Shown here one piece after another: positions 1 through 8,948 of a stretch of 64,000 bases of DNA (its first letter is position 1; each line of letters opens with the position of its first letter). The notes below the pieces were generated by a model that saw nothing but the letters and a program-made list of their open reading frames with translations, had not been told where the DNA came from and did no database searches. The DNA is from Salinarimonas rosea DSM 21201 (GTDB taxonomy: Bacteria; Pseudomonadota; Alphaproteobacteria; Rhizobiales; Beijerinckiaceae). The DNA lies in assembly GCF_000429045.1 (NCBI RefSeq), contig NZ_AUBC01000001.1:127744-191743 (forward strand), in the 5' to 3' direction. The translations under genes and the position numbers were made by a program.

Positions 1-48
1 GCGGTCGACGGCTTCGGCCATTTCCGCGAGGCTGCCACCGCCGAATGA
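1..48 (+). CDS. Possible 3' end of an upstream gene (15 codons, then TGA)
   Basis: One frame is open from the window edge to a TGA at 46-48 and would encode only 15 residues. Such a short open stretch is weak evidence. It is listed because the downstream pseudouridine synthase has no obvious promoter and may be co-transcribed with a gene lying outside the window. No function can be assigned. Confidence 0.2.
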   Translation, partial: AVDGFGHFREAATAE

Positions 49-146
49 GGCGCCGGCGCGTGGGTGAAGCGGGTCGGCGTCGTCGCCGGCCCGGACCGCG
101 CCGAACGCGTTTGCCGCCGGCCCGTTGCGGTGCTAGAGCCTCGCGC

Positions 147-1433
147 ATGACGCAGACGAGATCCCCCCGCGGCGGTCCCCGCCCGACTTCGCGCAAGCTC
201 GCGCGGCAGGACGCCGGCGCGCGCAAGGACGCGCGGCCGCGGGCGGGCAAGGCCGCGAAGCCGGCCGCGGGCGGCAAGCCGGGCAAGCCGGGAAAGCCCG
301 CCACCAAGCCCCCTGCCGCACGCACGGCGAAGCCGGCCGCCGCGACGTCGCAGGCCGGGGCCTCGCGCCCCGGCGCGCCCGGTGTCGCGGGCGATCTTCC
401 GCCCAAGCGCGTCCAGCGCGCCGCCGCCGCGGCTACCCTCGCCACGGGCATCCAGACCCTCGTCGTCGAGCCGGACGAGGGAGAGATGCGGCTCGACCGT
501 TTCCTGTCGGCGCGCTTCCCGCAGCTCGCCTTCACCCACATCCAGCGGATCATCCGCACCGGGCAGCTGCGGGTCGACGGCAAGCGCATGAAGCCCAACG
601 AGCGGCTCGCCGCGGGCCAGAGCGTCCGCGTGCCGCCTCTCAAGATGGAGGAGCAGCGGCCGCGCTCGCCGACGCGCAACGAGAGCGACGTCGCCTTCCT
701 GCAGTCGATCACCCTCTACGAGGACAAGGACGTCCTCGTCCTCAACAAGCCCGCAGGCCTCGCCTCGCAGGGCGGATCGGGCACGACGCGCCACGTCGAC
801 GGCTTGCTGGAGGCGCTGCGCGACGAGAAGGGCGAGAAGCCGCGCCTCGTCCACCGCCTCGACAAGGAGACCGCCGGCTGCCTCGTGGTGGCGAAGTCGC
901 GCTTCGCGGCGAGCGTGCTCGCCAAGAGCTTTCGCTCGCGGGTCACGCGCAAGGTCTACTGGGCGATCGTGGCCGGCGTGCCGAAGACGCGCCAGGGCCG
1001 CGTCTCGACCTACATCGCCAAGGAGATGCTGCCCGACGGCGACAGCCGCATGCGCGTCGCCCAGCACGGGGACGACGGGGCGGAGCACGCGCTGACCTAC
1101 TATGCGGTGATCGAGCAGTCGGCGCGAAAGCTCACGTGGGTCTCGCTGAAGCCGGTGACCGGGCGCACGCACCAGCTGCGCGTCCACATGGCCTCCGTCG
1201 GGCACCCGATCATCGGCGACCCCAAGTATTTCAACGTCGAGAACTGGGAGCTGCCCGGCGGCATCCAGAACAGGCTCCACCTGCTGGCGCGCCGGATCGT
1301 GGTCCCGCATCCGCGCACGGGCAAGCCCATCGACGTCACGGCGCCGCTGCCGCCGCACATGCAGCAGACCTTCAACCTCCTGGGCCTCGAGACGGACGCC
1401 TACGATCCGATCGTCGAGGCTCCGGAGGAGTGA
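147..1433 (+). CDS. RluA-family 23S rRNA pseudouridine synthase with long basic N-terminal extension
   Basis: Predicted to isomerise specific uridines of 23S rRNA to pseudouridine. The 428-residue product has an S4 RNA-binding domain starting near residue 113 (MRLDRFLSARFP). The catalytic RluA/RluC domain carries the motif HRLDKETAG with the catalytic aspartate, and further on a GRTHQLRVHM motif. The first ~110 residues are a low-complexity Lys/Ala/Pro/Gly tail absent from the compact family members, so the true start is uncertain; ATG at 147 is chosen as the first ATG in frame after the run-in. The acidic small protein and the HAD hydrolase follow on the same strand. The exact target uridines (RluC or RluD type) cannot be told from sequence alone. 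Confidence 0.9.
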   Translation: MTQTRSPRGGPRPTSRKLARQDAGARKDARPRAGKAAKPAAGGKPGKPGKPATKPPAARTAKPAAATSQAGASRPGAPGVAGDLPPKRVQRAAAAATLATGIQTLVVEPDEGEMRLDRFLSARFPQLAFTHIQRIIRTGQLRVDGKRMKPNERLAAGQSVRVPPLKMEEQRPRSPTRNESDVAFLQSITLYEDKDVLVLNKPAGLASQGGSGTTRHVDGLLEALRDEKGEKPRLVHRLDKETAGCLVVAKSRFAASVLAKSFRSRVTRKVYWAIVAGVPKTRQGRVSTYIAKEMLPDGDSRMRVAQHGDDGAEHALTYYAVIEQSARKLTWVSLKPVTGRTHQLRVHMASVGHPIIGDPKYFNVENWELPGGIQNRLHLLARRIVVPHPRTGKPIDVTAPLPPHMQQTFNLLGLETDAYDPIVEAPEE

Positions 1434-1480
1434 GCGAGACGACCCCGAACCGGCGCGATACGCCGAAAGGAAGCACGACG

Positions 1481-1774
1481 ATGTTCACCCTCGAGATCGG
1501 CGGCCGCGCCGTCGCCGTCACCGACGCCACCCCCGAGGCGGAAGCCCGCGAGCTGCTCGAGAGCCTCGCCGACGAGATGATCGAGCTCGAGAGCGAGGGC
1601 AAGCAGATCTGGGACGGCGAGAGCCCGCTCCACGTCCGCCCGGCGACGGAGGACGAGATCGACGCCTTCGACGAGGCGGAGATGGACGAGGAGCCCGAGG
1701 AGGACGACGAGCCGATCGTCATGTTCCTCATCCCCGTCGACGGCCTCGAGGAGGACGACGAGGACGAGGACTGA
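1481..1774 (+). CDS. Small highly acidic conserved-type hypothetical protein
   Basis: Encodes 97 residues, of which 37 are Asp or Glu. The start is ATG at 1481, preceded by a good ribosome binding site (AAAGGAAG, 1466-1473). The N-terminal half looks like a small folded domain with an amphipathic helix (residues ~18-40) and a WDG motif. The C-terminal third is almost a pure acidic run, interrupted by a hydrophobic strand (IVMFLIPV). The HAD gene begins one base after the stop, so the two are probably translated together. I do not recognise the family. The charge pattern would suit a nucleic-acid mimic, a chaperone-like partner or a cation-binding tail, but nothing in the sequence decides. Confidence 0.75.
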   Translation: MFTLEIGGRAVAVTDATPEAEARELLESLADEMIELESEGKQIWDGESPLHVRPATEDEIDAFDEAEMDEEPEEDDEPIVMFLIPVDGLEEDDEDED

Positions 1775-1775
1775 C

Positions 1776-2444
1776 ATGGCCCGCCTGCGCCTCGTCATCC
1801 TGGACGTCGACGGCACGCTCGTCGACAGCCAGGCCATCATCGTCGAGGCGCAGGTGCGCACCTTCCGCGCGCACGGGCTCACCCCGCCGACGCGGGAGCG
1901 CTCCCTCTCGATCGTCGGCCTGTCGCTGCCGGAGGCCTTCCGCGTCCTCGTCGGCGAGGACGGGCCGTGGGCGGCGATGGCGCAGACCTATCGCGAGGTG
2001 TTCTTCGCCCTGCGGGCGGACGCCACCCACGAGGAGCCGCTCTACCCCGGCGTGCGCAGGACGCTGGAGACGCTGGCGCGGCGCGCGGACGTGCTGATCG
2101 GGATCGCCACCGGCAAGAGCCGGCGGGGCGTCGCCCACCTCGTCGCCCGCGAGGGATGGGAGGGCCTGTTCGCCACGATCCAGACGGCGGACGACGCGCC
2201 CTCGAAGCCGCATCCGGGCATGATCCTCCAGGCGCTCGCCGAGACGGGCGTCGCGGCGCCCGACGCCGCGATGGTCGGCGATTCGACCTTCGACATGGAG
2301 ATGGCGCGCGCCGCGGGCATCGGGGCGATCGGCGTTTCCTACGGGTTCCACGGGGTCGGCGCGCTGCGCGACCGCGGCGCGCAGGTCATCGTCGACCGCT
2401 TCCCCGACATCCTGCCCGCGCTCGACGGGATGTGGCGCACGTGA
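1776..2444 (+). CDS. HAD-superfamily hydrolase (phosphoglycolate phosphatase-like, subfamily IA)
   Basis: A 222-residue haloacid-dehalogenase-like phosphatase. Motif I is present as ILDVDGTLVDSQ with the nucleophilic aspartate near residue 9. Motif II is around IGIATGKSRRG, motif III is the lysine in SKPHPGM, and motif IV is MVGDSTFDMEMA. The size and helical cap fit the Gph/PGMB group that dephosphorylates small phosphometabolites. It starts one base after the acidic protein and is followed 81 bases later by the ATP12 chaperone, an order I recall as common in Hyphomicrobiales. The substrate is not predictable from these motifs. Confidence 0.9.
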   Translation: MARLRLVILDVDGTLVDSQAIIVEAQVRTFRAHGLTPPTRERSLSIVGLSLPEAFRVLVGEDGPWAAMAQTYREVFFALRADATHEEPLYPGVRRTLETLARRADVLIGIATGKSRRGVAHLVAREGWEGLFATIQTADDAPSKPHPGMILQALAETGVAAPDAAMVGDSTFDMEMARAAGIGAIGVSYGFHGVGALRDRGAQVIVDRFPDILPALDGMWRT

Positions 2445-2525
2445 GCCGGCGGCTTGCGCCGGGCGCGTGCTGGCTTATGTGACGTCATCGTCCCGAAGCC
2501 CCGTCCCAAGTCCCCGAGGAGCAGC

Positions 2526-3320
2526 ATGCCCGACGATTTCTGGCGCGATCTTGCCCCCGAGCCCGGGGAGACGCGGCGCGACCCGCGCGAGGCGGCGCGC
2601 GCGGCGATGATGCCCGAGCTGCCCCGGCGCTTCTACGAGCGCGCGAGCGCCGAGCCGCATCCGGACGGCGGCTTCGCGCTCCACCTCGACGGGCGCCCGG
2701 CGAAGACGCCGGGCAAGCGCGCCCTCCGTGCCCCCTCCCGCGGCGCCGGCGACGCGCTCGCCGCCGAATGGCAGGCACAGGGCGAGCGCATCGACCCGAC
2801 CGCGATGCCGCTCACGCGGCTCCTCAACGTCGCCATCGACGCGGTCGGCGCGGCGATGGAGCCCGTGGCCGAGGAGATCGTGAAGTACGCCGGCTCCGAC
2901 CTCGTCTGCTACCGCGCCGGCGATCCCGAGGCGCTCGTCGCGGCGCAGGCGCGGGCCTGGGACCCCGTCCTCGCCTTCGTCCGCGAGCGGCTCGGCGCGC
3001 GCTTCCTGCTGGCCGAGGGCGTGATGTTCGTCGAGCAGCCGCGCGAGGCACTCGATGCGGTGGCCGAACGCGTCTCCCGCGAGACCTCGCCCTTCGCGCT
3101 CGCGGCACTCAGCGTCATGACGACGCTGACCGGCTCCGCCCTTATCGCGCTGGCGGTGGCCGACGGCGCGCTCGCGCCGGACGAGGCGTGGGAGGCGGCC
3201 CACGCCGACGAGCTCCACCAGGAGCGCGTCTGGGGCGCCGATGCCATCGCCGTCGAGCGCCGGGAGGCGCGGCGGCGGGAATTCGAGGCGGCGGTGCTGC
3301 TGTATCGCGAGGCGGGGTGA
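2526..3320 (+). CDS. ATP12-family F1-ATPase assembly chaperone
   Basis: Encodes 264 residues of the ATP12 family, which in mitochondria binds free F1 alpha subunit during assembly of ATP synthase. Family landmarks are FALHLDGRPAKTPGK, then AAEWQAQGERIDP with PLTRLLNVAID, and a C-terminal helical part (ALSVMTTLTGSALIALAV). The ATG at 2526 is preferred over an upstream TTG at 2454 because the family normally begins a short distance before the conserved block; GAGGAG at 2516-2521 lies just ahead of it. The gene probably belongs to the run starting at the pseudouridine synthase. Confidence 0.9.
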   Translation: MPDDFWRDLAPEPGETRRDPREAARAAMMPELPRRFYERASAEPHPDGGFALHLDGRPAKTPGKRALRAPSRGAGDALAAEWQAQGERIDPTAMPLTRLLNVAIDAVGAAMEPVAEEIVKYAGSDLVCYRAGDPEALVAAQARAWDPVLAFVRERLGARFLLAEGVMFVEQPREALDAVAERVSRETSPFALAALSVMTTLTGSALIALAVADGALAPDEAWEAAHADELHQERVWGADAIAVERREARRREFEAAVLLYREAG

Positions 3321-3349
3321 GGGGCCGGCGACTCGAGACCGGCTTGGCC

Positions 3350-3383
3350 GAGGGCGCCTTGTCGAGGGCGCCTTGTCGAGGGC
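3350..3383. repeat. 14-bp tandem direct repeat, two full copies and a partial third
   Basis: GAGGGCGCCTTGTC occurs at 3350-3363 and again, identical, at 3364-3377, followed by GAGGGC. It lies between the ATP12 gene and the toxin-antitoxin promoter. A slipped-strand duplication is the simplest explanation. Confidence 0.8.
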
Positions 3384-3391
3384 ATGAACCT

Positions 3392-3415
3392 GATATACAT
3401 TTACCCACGTATATC
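3392..3415. promoter_or_regulatory. Candidate autoregulatory operator of the first AbrB/PIN module
   Basis: Perfect 7-bp inverted repeat: GATATAC at 3392-3398 and GTATATC at 3409-3415, with a 10-base spacer. It is AT-rich in a 70% GC setting and lies 21 bases before the antitoxin start. Antitoxins of the MazE/VapB type normally repress their own operons at such palindromes. The assignment is inference from position and symmetry. Confidence 0.55.
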
Positions 3416-3435
3416 CAACCGGGGAGGATGTTCTC

Positions 3436-3663
3436 GTGCAGGTCGCCAAATGGGGGAATTCCCTCGCCATCCGGCTCCCCGCCGATCTCGTGCGAGAGCT
3501 CGGGCTGAAGGAGGGTGACCAGGTTGCCCTTCGTGCCGATGCGGACGGGCTTGCTGTGAAGCGCGAGCCTCGTCCCGAGGAGGTTCTTGCGTCGCTACGT
3601 CGCTTCCGCGGGCGACTGCCCGCGCGCGAGCGCCTGAGCCGCGACGACGCGAATGCGCGCTGA
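3436..3663 (+). CDS. AbrB/MazE-type antitoxin (SpoVT-AbrB fold)
   Basis: A 75-residue protein starting at GTG 3436. The first ~45 residues form the swapped-hairpin AbrB DNA-binding domain (VAKWGNSLAIRLPADLVREL, then LKEGDQVAL). The charged C-terminal tail is the part expected to bind and neutralise the toxin. The stop overlaps the PIN toxin gene by 11 bases, which indicates translational coupling. A palindrome at 3392-3415 is the likely operator. Confidence 0.9.
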   Translation: MQVAKWGNSLAIRLPADLVRELGLKEGDQVALRADADGLAVKREPRPEEVLASLRRFRGRLPARERLSRDDANAR

Positions 3664-4054
3664 GTTCCTCGATACGAACATCATCCTCTACCTTCTCGAC
3701 GAGGGGCCGAAGGCGGACGCGGCGGAGGGTCTCCTCGGTGACGGCGCGGTGATCAGCGTCCAGGTCCTGAACGAGGCTCTGGTCAATTGCATCCGCAAGG
3801 CCGGAATGAGCTGGGAGGAAGCCGGAAGGTTCCTCTTCGGGATCAGGCAGCTCTGCAGCGTCGTCGATCTGACCGCGCAGATACACGACGTCGGCCGCGC
3901 GCTGGGGGCGCGCTACGGCTTCTCGGTCTACGACGCCATGATCGTCGCCGCCGCCCTGACGAACGGCTGCACGACGCTCTACTCCGAGGACATGCAGGAC
4001 GGGCTGCTCGTCGAGGATGTCCTGCGCATCGAGAATCCGTTCAGAGCGCTCTGA
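3653..4054 (+). CDS. PIN-domain toxin ribonuclease (VapC family)
   Basis: 133 residues. The PIN-domain acidic residues that bind Mg2+ are visible: Asp in FLDTNIILYLLD near residue 7, Glu in VLNEALVN, and Asp in FSVYDAMIVAAAL. A last acidic position lies in LYSEDMQDG. VapC toxins cleave tRNA or rRNA when freed from the antitoxin. The start ATG lies inside the antitoxin gene, so the pair is a two-gene operon. All expected acidic residues are present, so the toxin looks intact. Confidence 0.92.
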   Translation: MRAEFLDTNIILYLLDEGPKADAAEGLLGDGAVISVQVLNEALVNCIRKAGMSWEEAGRFLFGIRQLCSVVDLTAQIHDVGRALGARYGFSVYDAMIVAAALTNGCTTLYSEDMQDGLLVEDVLRIENPFRAL

Positions 4055-4143
4055 TCCGACGCCTGCGCCGACGTCTCGTATATCGAGCGTGGTCGGTGGA
4101 GCACGCCGTCCTCGCGCCGGGCGAGCCGCTGCGACCGACGAGG

Positions 4144-4389
4144 TCAGACATCCAGCTTGCGGTATTTGCCCGGCCGACCGCGCGTGCGCGTCATGAAGGC
4201 GACGACCTCATCGGACTGCGCCAACGTCGCCAGCCCGAGGATGCCGAGCTCCGTCATGGACTGCACGCCCGTCGCACGCTTGGCGGCCTCGATCAGGGCC
4301 GGCGGCGCGCGGAAGCTGATGTGCTGCGACCGGTTACCCTCGAGAAGGCCCGAACGGCGTGCTTCCGCCAGGATCGACGACTTCGGCAC
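4144..4389 (-). CDS. Hypothetical 81-residue protein, possibly a small DNA-binding or antitoxin-like protein
   Basis: The reading frame extends upstream, but the best start is GTG at 4389, preceded by GGGGAGG about six bases upstream on the minus strand. The product is 81 residues and basic at the C-terminus (TRTRGRPGKYRKLDV). Its middle, HISFRAPPALIEAAKRATGV followed by a hydrophobic helix, resembles the strand-helix start of ribbon-helix-helix proteins, though I cannot confirm the fold. It converges on the PIN toxin gene. No partner toxin is evident beside it. Confidence 0.6.
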   Translation of the reverse strand: MPKSSILAEARRSGLLEGNRSQHISFRAPPALIEAAKRATGVQSMTELGILGLATLAQSDEVVAFMTRTRGRPGKYRKLDV

Positions 4390-4529
4390 GGCGGCCTCCC
4401 CATGTGCGAACGCTCGTTCTCGTAGCACATCCCGCCCTCCCCCGTCCCCCTCCCCCTTTCTTCCCATTCCCCCGTGCGCCCCGCGCATGCTAAGCCGCCT
4501 CGACACGGCATCCGGAAGACGAGGCGTCG

Positions 4530-6062
4530 ATGAAGGACATCCTGGAGAGGCTCGAGGACGCGCGGGCTCAGGCGCGGCTCGGTGGAGGGGAACGACGCAT
4601 CCGTGCCCAGCACGAGCGCGGCAAGCTGACCGCCCGCGAGCGCATCGCGCTGCTCCTCGACGAGGGGTCCTTCGAGGAATTCGACATGTACGTGCAGCAT
4701 CGCTGCGCGGACTTCGGCATGCAGGACCAGAAGATCCCAGGCGACGGCGTGATCACCGGCTACGGCACCATCAACGGGCGCGCCGTCTTCGTCTTCTCCA
4801 AGGACTTCACCGTCTTCGGCGGCTCGCTGTCCGAGGCGCACGCGCAGAAGATGATCAAGATCCAGGATCTGGCGCTCAAGATGCGCGCCCCGATCATCGG
4901 CCTGTTCGACGCCGGCGGCGCCCGCATCCAGGAGGGCGTCGCGGCGCTCGCGGGCTATGGCGAGGTGTTCGCGCGCAACGTCAAGGCGTCGGGCGTGGTG
5001 CCGCAGATCTCCGTCATCATGGGTCCGTGCGCCGGCGGCGACGTCTACTCGCCGGCGATGACGGACTTCATCTTCATGGTGCGCGACACGAGCTACATGT
5101 TCGTCACCGGCCCCGAGGTGGTGAAGACCGTCACCAACGAGACCGTCACCTCCGAGGAGCTCGGCGGCGCCTCCGTGCACACGACGAAGTCGTCGGTCGC
5201 CGACGGCGCCTTCGACAACGACGTCGAGGCGCTGCTCCAGGTCCGCCGGCTCGTCGACTTCCTGCCCGCCAACAACACGGACGGGCCGCCCGAGTGGGAC
5301 AGCTTCGACGACGCCGAGCGCATCGAGCATTCCCTCGACACGCTGGTGCCGGACAACCCGAACAAGCCCTACGACATGAAGGAGCTGATCCTGAAGGTCG
5401 TGGACGAGGGCGACTTCTTCGAGATCCAGGAAGGCTACGCCCGGAACATCGTCACCGGCTTCGGCCGCATCGAGGGCCGCACGGTCGGCATCGTGGCCAA
5501 CCAGCCCATGGTGCTCGCGGGCGTGCTCGACAGTGACGCCTCGCGCAAGGCGGCGCGCTTCGTGCGCTTCTGCGACGCCTTCTCGATCCCGCTCGTCACC
5601 TTCGTCGACGTGCCGGGCTTCCTGCCGGGCACGGCGCAGGAATACGGCGGCCTGATCAAGCACGGCGCGAAGCTGCTCTTCGCCTTCACCCAGGCCACCG
5701 TGCCGATGGTCACCGTTATCACCCGCAAGGCCTACGGCGGCGCCTACGTGGTCATGGCGTCGAAGCACATCGGCGGCGACGTCAACTACGCCTGGCCCTC
5801 CGCGCAGATCGCGGTGATGGGCGCCAAGGGCGCGGTGGAGATTATCTTCCGCCAGGACATCGGCGATCCCGAGAAGCTCGCCGCGCGCACCAAGGAATAC
5901 GAGGACCGCTTCATGAGCCCCTTCGCGGCGGCCGAGCGCGGCTATGTCGACGAGGTGATCATGCCGCACTCGACCCGCCGGCGGATCTCGCGGGCGCTCG
6001 CCATGCTCCGCTCGAAGGAGGTGGACGAGCCCTGGCGCAAGCACGACAACCTGCCGCTGTGA
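4530..6062 (+). CDS. pccB: Propionyl-CoA (acyl-CoA) carboxylase beta subunit, carboxyltransferase
   Basis: 510 residues, the usual length of PccB. The biotin-dependent carboxyltransferase transfers CO2 from carboxybiotin to propionyl-CoA to give methylmalonyl-CoA. Both crotonase-like halves are present. The N-half has oxyanion-hole glycines in [12 protein letters not shown] and [14 protein letters not shown]. The C-half has [19 protein letters not shown] and the tail motif [10 protein letters not shown]. The biotin-carboxylase (alpha) subunit is not adjacent in the window. Cobalamin genes lie further along, which fits a methylmalonyl-CoA route, but that link is inference. Annotation as a methylcrotonyl or acetyl-CoA enzyme is less likely given the close match to PccB. 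Confidence 0.93.
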   Translation: MKDILERLEDARAQARLGGGERRIRAQHERGKLTARERIALLLDEGSFEEFDMYVQHRCADFGMQDQKIPGDGVITGYGTINGRAVFVFSKDFTVFGGSLSEAHAQKMIKIQDLALKMRAPIIGLFDAGGARIQEGVAALAGYGEVFARNVKASGVVPQISVIMGPCAGGDVYSPAMTDFIFMVRDTSYMFVTGPEVVKTVTNETVTSEELGGASVHTTKSSVADGAFDNDVEALLQVRRLVDFLPANNTDGPPEWDSFDDAERIEHSLDTLVPDNPNKPYDMKELILKVVDEGDFFEIQEGYARNIVTGFGRIEGRTVGIVANQPMVLAGVLDSDASRKAARFVRFCDAFSIPLVTFVDVPGFLPGTAQEYGGLIKHGAKLLFAFTQATVPMVTVITRKAYGGAYVVMASKHIGGDVNYAWPSAQIAVMGAKGAVEIIFRQDIGDPEKLAARTKEYEDRFMSPFAAAERGYVDEVIMPHSTRRRISRALAMLRSKEVDEPWRKHDNLPL

Positions 6063-6064
6063 GG

Positions 6065-6225
6065 GGCTCCCCTCTCCCGGATGGGAGAGGGGCTGGGGGT
6101 GAGGGCGTACGGTCGACCGGCTCGCGCCTCGGCGGGACGCATGGGCGCAACTCCACGCCTCCCTGCGACGCCGCACACGGCATTTCCTCACCCCCGCCCC
6201 CTCTCCCTCTCGGGAGAGGGGAGCC
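6065..6225. repeat. Long inverted intergenic repeat (about 40-bp arms)
   Basis: The left arm at 6065-6105 and the right arm at 6186-6225 are near-perfect reverse complements, and each contains its own small hairpin (CTCTCCC...GGGAGAG). The centre of about 80 bases is unrelated sequence. It fills the gap between pccB and pepN. A single shorter copy of the hairpin head occurs at 37801-37833. This is a BIME-like arrangement of palindromic units. Confidence 0.8.
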
Positions 6226-6291
6226 GTCCGAGCATTGCGATCGCCCCCCCGCGGGGGCTACAACGGTGGCCTTCCAGACGCGAGGCCCCCG

Positions 6292-8931
6292 ATGCGCACC
6301 GAGACCCCTCAGACCCTGAAGCTCGCCGAATATCGCCAGAGCGACTTCCTGATCCCGCGGGTCGCCCTCGACATCGCGCTCGACCCGCACGCGACGCGGG
6401 TGCGCGCCACGCTGGAGATCGAGCCGAACCCGGCGGGGCGGGTCGACGTGCCGCTCGCGCTCGACGGCGACGACCTGGTGCCCGTGGCGGTGGCGCTCGA
6501 CGGGGAGCCGCTCGACCCACAGACGTTCACGGCGAATGCGGACGGGCTCGTGATCCATCAGCCGCCGCGCCGGCCCTTCACCCTCACCGTCGAGACCCGC
6601 CTCGACCCGACCGCCAACACCAAGCTGATGGGCCTCTATCGCTCGCGCGGCGTCTACTGCACCCAGTGCGAGCCCGAGGGCTTCCGGCGCATCACCTACT
6701 TCCTCGACCGGCCGGACGTGCTCTCGATCTACGAGACCCGCATCGAGGCGGACGCCGCGGAGGCGCCGACGCTGCTCGGCAACGGCAACCTGGTCGCGAG
6801 CGGCCCCGTGGGCGACGGCACGCGGCACTATGCGCTGTGGCACGACCCGCACCCGAAGCCGACCTACCTGTTCGCCCTCGTCGGCGGCAGCCTCGCCAAG
6901 ATCTCGAAGCCCTTCACCACGATGACCGGGCGCGAGGTCGAGATCGCCGTTCACGTCGAGCCCGGCAAGGAGGGGCGCGCCGGCTACGCGCTCGACGCGC
7001 TCGAGCGCTCGATGCGCTGGGACGAGGAGGTCTTCGGGCGGGAGTACGATCTCGACGTGTTCAACATCGTTGCCGTGTCCGATTTCAACATGGGCGCGAT
7101 GGAGAACAAGGGGCTGAACATCTTCAACGACAAGTACGTCCTCGCCTCGCCGGAGACCGCGACCGACACGGACTACGCCAACATCGAGGCGATCGTCGCG
7201 CACGAGTACTTCCACAACTGGACCGGCAACCGCATCACCTGCCGCGACTGGTTTCAGCTCTGCCTGAAGGAAGGCCTCACGGTCTACCGCGACCAGGAGT
7301 TCTCCTCGGACATGCGCTCGCGCCCGGTCCACCGCATCGCCGAGGTGCGGGCGCTGCGGCTGCGCCAGTTCGCCGAGGACGCCGGCCCCCTCGCCCACCC
7401 GGTGCGGCCGAGCGAGTATCGCGAGATCAACAACTTCTACACGGCGACCGTCTACGAGAAGGGCGCGGAGGTCATCCGCATGCTCCGCACCCTCGTCGGC
7501 GAGGAGGCCTTCGCGGCGGGCATGGACCTCTTCTTCGCGCGCTGCGACAACGCTGCGGCGACCGTGGAGGACTTCCTCGCCTGCTTCGCCGAGGCGAGCG
7601 GCCGGGACCTCGAGCATTTCGCGCTGTGGTACGCGCAGGCCGGCACGCCGCGCCTCGCGGTGACCGGTCGCTGGGACGAGGCGGCGAAGACCTACCGGCT
7701 CGACTTCGCCCAGTCGATCCCGCCGACGCCGGGCCAGCCGACGAAGCGCCCCGCGCTCGTCCCGATCCGCCTCGGCCTCGTGGCCGAGGACGGGCGCGAG
7801 ATCCCGGCCACCTCCCCGCGGCTGCGCGAGGACGGCGTGTTCGTGCTCGACCGGGCGTCCGACAGCCTCGTGCTCGAGAACGTGCCCGTGCGCCCCGTCC
7901 CGAGCGTGCTGCGCGGCTTCTCGGCGCCGGTGCGGGTCTCGCGCGACCTCTCGGAGGCCGACCTCCTCACGCTCCTGCGCCACGACCCCGACCCGTTCAA
8001 CCGCTGGCAGTCCGCCCAGACGGTCGCGATCCGCCTCCTCACCCGCGCGGCGGTGGACGGCACGCTCGCCGAGGAGGCGGTGCGGGCCTACGCGGACGCG
8101 CTCGCCGCCTTTCTCGACGCCGAGGGCGAGGCCGACCCGGCCTTCGCCGCGCTCGTGCTGGCGCTGCCCGGCGAGCCGGACGTCGCTCAGGACATCGGCT
8201 CGGACGTCGATCCCGACGCCATCCACACGGCGCGCGAACGCATGCGCGCGCTCGTCGGTGGCGCCCTCGCCCCGCGCCTCGCGGTGCTGCGCGAGCGCCT
8301 CGCCTCGCGCGCGCCCTACGCGCCGGACGCCGCGAGCGCCGGGCGCCGGGCGCTGCGCAACGGCGCTCTCGACCTGATCGCCGCCGCGGACCCCGCCGCC
8401 GGCATCGTGGCAGCCGCCGATCAATACGACGGGGCCGACAACATGACGGACCGCCTCGCGGCGCTCGGCGTCGCCGCGCACACGCCGCCGACGCCGCGGC
8501 GCGAGGAGATGCTCGCGGACTTCCGCAGCCGCTTCGACGGCGAGCCGCTCGTGCTCGACAAGTGGTTCGCGCTCCAGGCGACGATGCCGGAGGCCGGGAC
8601 GCTGGAGCGGGTCGAGCGGCTGATGGCCGATCCGGCCTTCTCGTTGTCGAACCCCAACCGGGTCGGCGCGCTGATCGGGGCCTTCGCGCTCTCGAACCCG
8701 ACGCAGTTCCATCGCCCCGACGGTGCGGGCTACGCCTTCGTGGCCGACAAGGTGACCGCGTTGGACGCGACGAACCCGCAGACCGCCGCGCGCGTGCTCA
8801 CCGCCTTCAACACCTGGCGCACGATGGAGCCCGGTCGCCGCGCCAAGGCGGAGACGACGCTGCGGACGATCGCCGACCGCCCGAGCCTGTCGCGGGACGT
8901 CTCCGACATCGTCGGGCGCATGCTCGGGTGA
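6292..8931 (+). CDS. pepN: Aminopeptidase N (M1 family zinc metallopeptidase)
   Basis: 879 residues, matching the bacterial PepN length. It removes N-terminal amino acids from cytosolic peptides. The exopeptidase motif is seen as MGAMENKGLN, and the zinc site as HEYFHNWTGNR (HExxH) followed by the third ligand in LKEGLTVYRDQEF. The C-terminal DUF3458-type domain and helical superhelix fill the rest. ATG 6292 is chosen because the family start (TETPQTLKLAEYRQSDFLIP) follows directly; the in-frame extension upstream reads into the intergenic repeat. Confidence 0.96.
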   Translation: MRTETPQTLKLAEYRQSDFLIPRVALDIALDPHATRVRATLEIEPNPAGRVDVPLALDGDDLVPVAVALDGEPLDPQTFTANADGLVIHQPPRRPFTLTVETRLDPTANTKLMGLYRSRGVYCTQCEPEGFRRITYFLDRPDVLSIYETRIEADAAEAPTLLGNGNLVASGPVGDGTRHYALWHDPHPKPTYLFALVGGSLAKISKPFTTMTGREVEIAVHVEPGKEGRAGYALDALERSMRWDEEVFGREYDLDVFNIVAVSDFNMGAMENKGLNIFNDKYVLASPETATDTDYANIEAIVAHEYFHNWTGNRITCRDWFQLCLKEGLTVYRDQEFSSDMRSRPVHRIAEVRALRLRQFAEDAGPLAHPVRPSEYREINNFYTATVYEKGAEVIRMLRTLVGEEAFAAGMDLFFARCDNAAATVEDFLACFAEASGRDLEHFALWYAQAGTPRLAVTGRWDEAAKTYRLDFAQSIPPTPGQPTKRPALVPIRLGLVAEDGREIPATSPRLREDGVFVLDRASDSLVLENVPVRPVPSVLRGFSAPVRVSRDLSEADLLTLLRHDPDPFNRWQSAQTVAIRLLTRAAVDGTLAEEAVRAYADALAAFLDAEGEADPAFAALVLALPGEPDVAQDIGSDVDPDAIHTARERMRALVGGALAPRLAVLRERLASRAPYAPDAASAGRRALRNGALDLIAAADPAAGIVAAADQYDGADNMTDRLAALGVAAHTPPTPRREEMLADFRSRFDGEPLVLDKWFALQATMPEAGTLERVERLMADPAFSLSNPNRVGALIGAFALSNPTQFHRPDGAGYAFVADKVTALDATNPQTAARVLTAFNTWRTMEPGRRAKAETTLRTIADRPSLSRDVSDIVGRMLG

Positions 8932-8948
8932 GAGGCGAAAAGGGTCGC

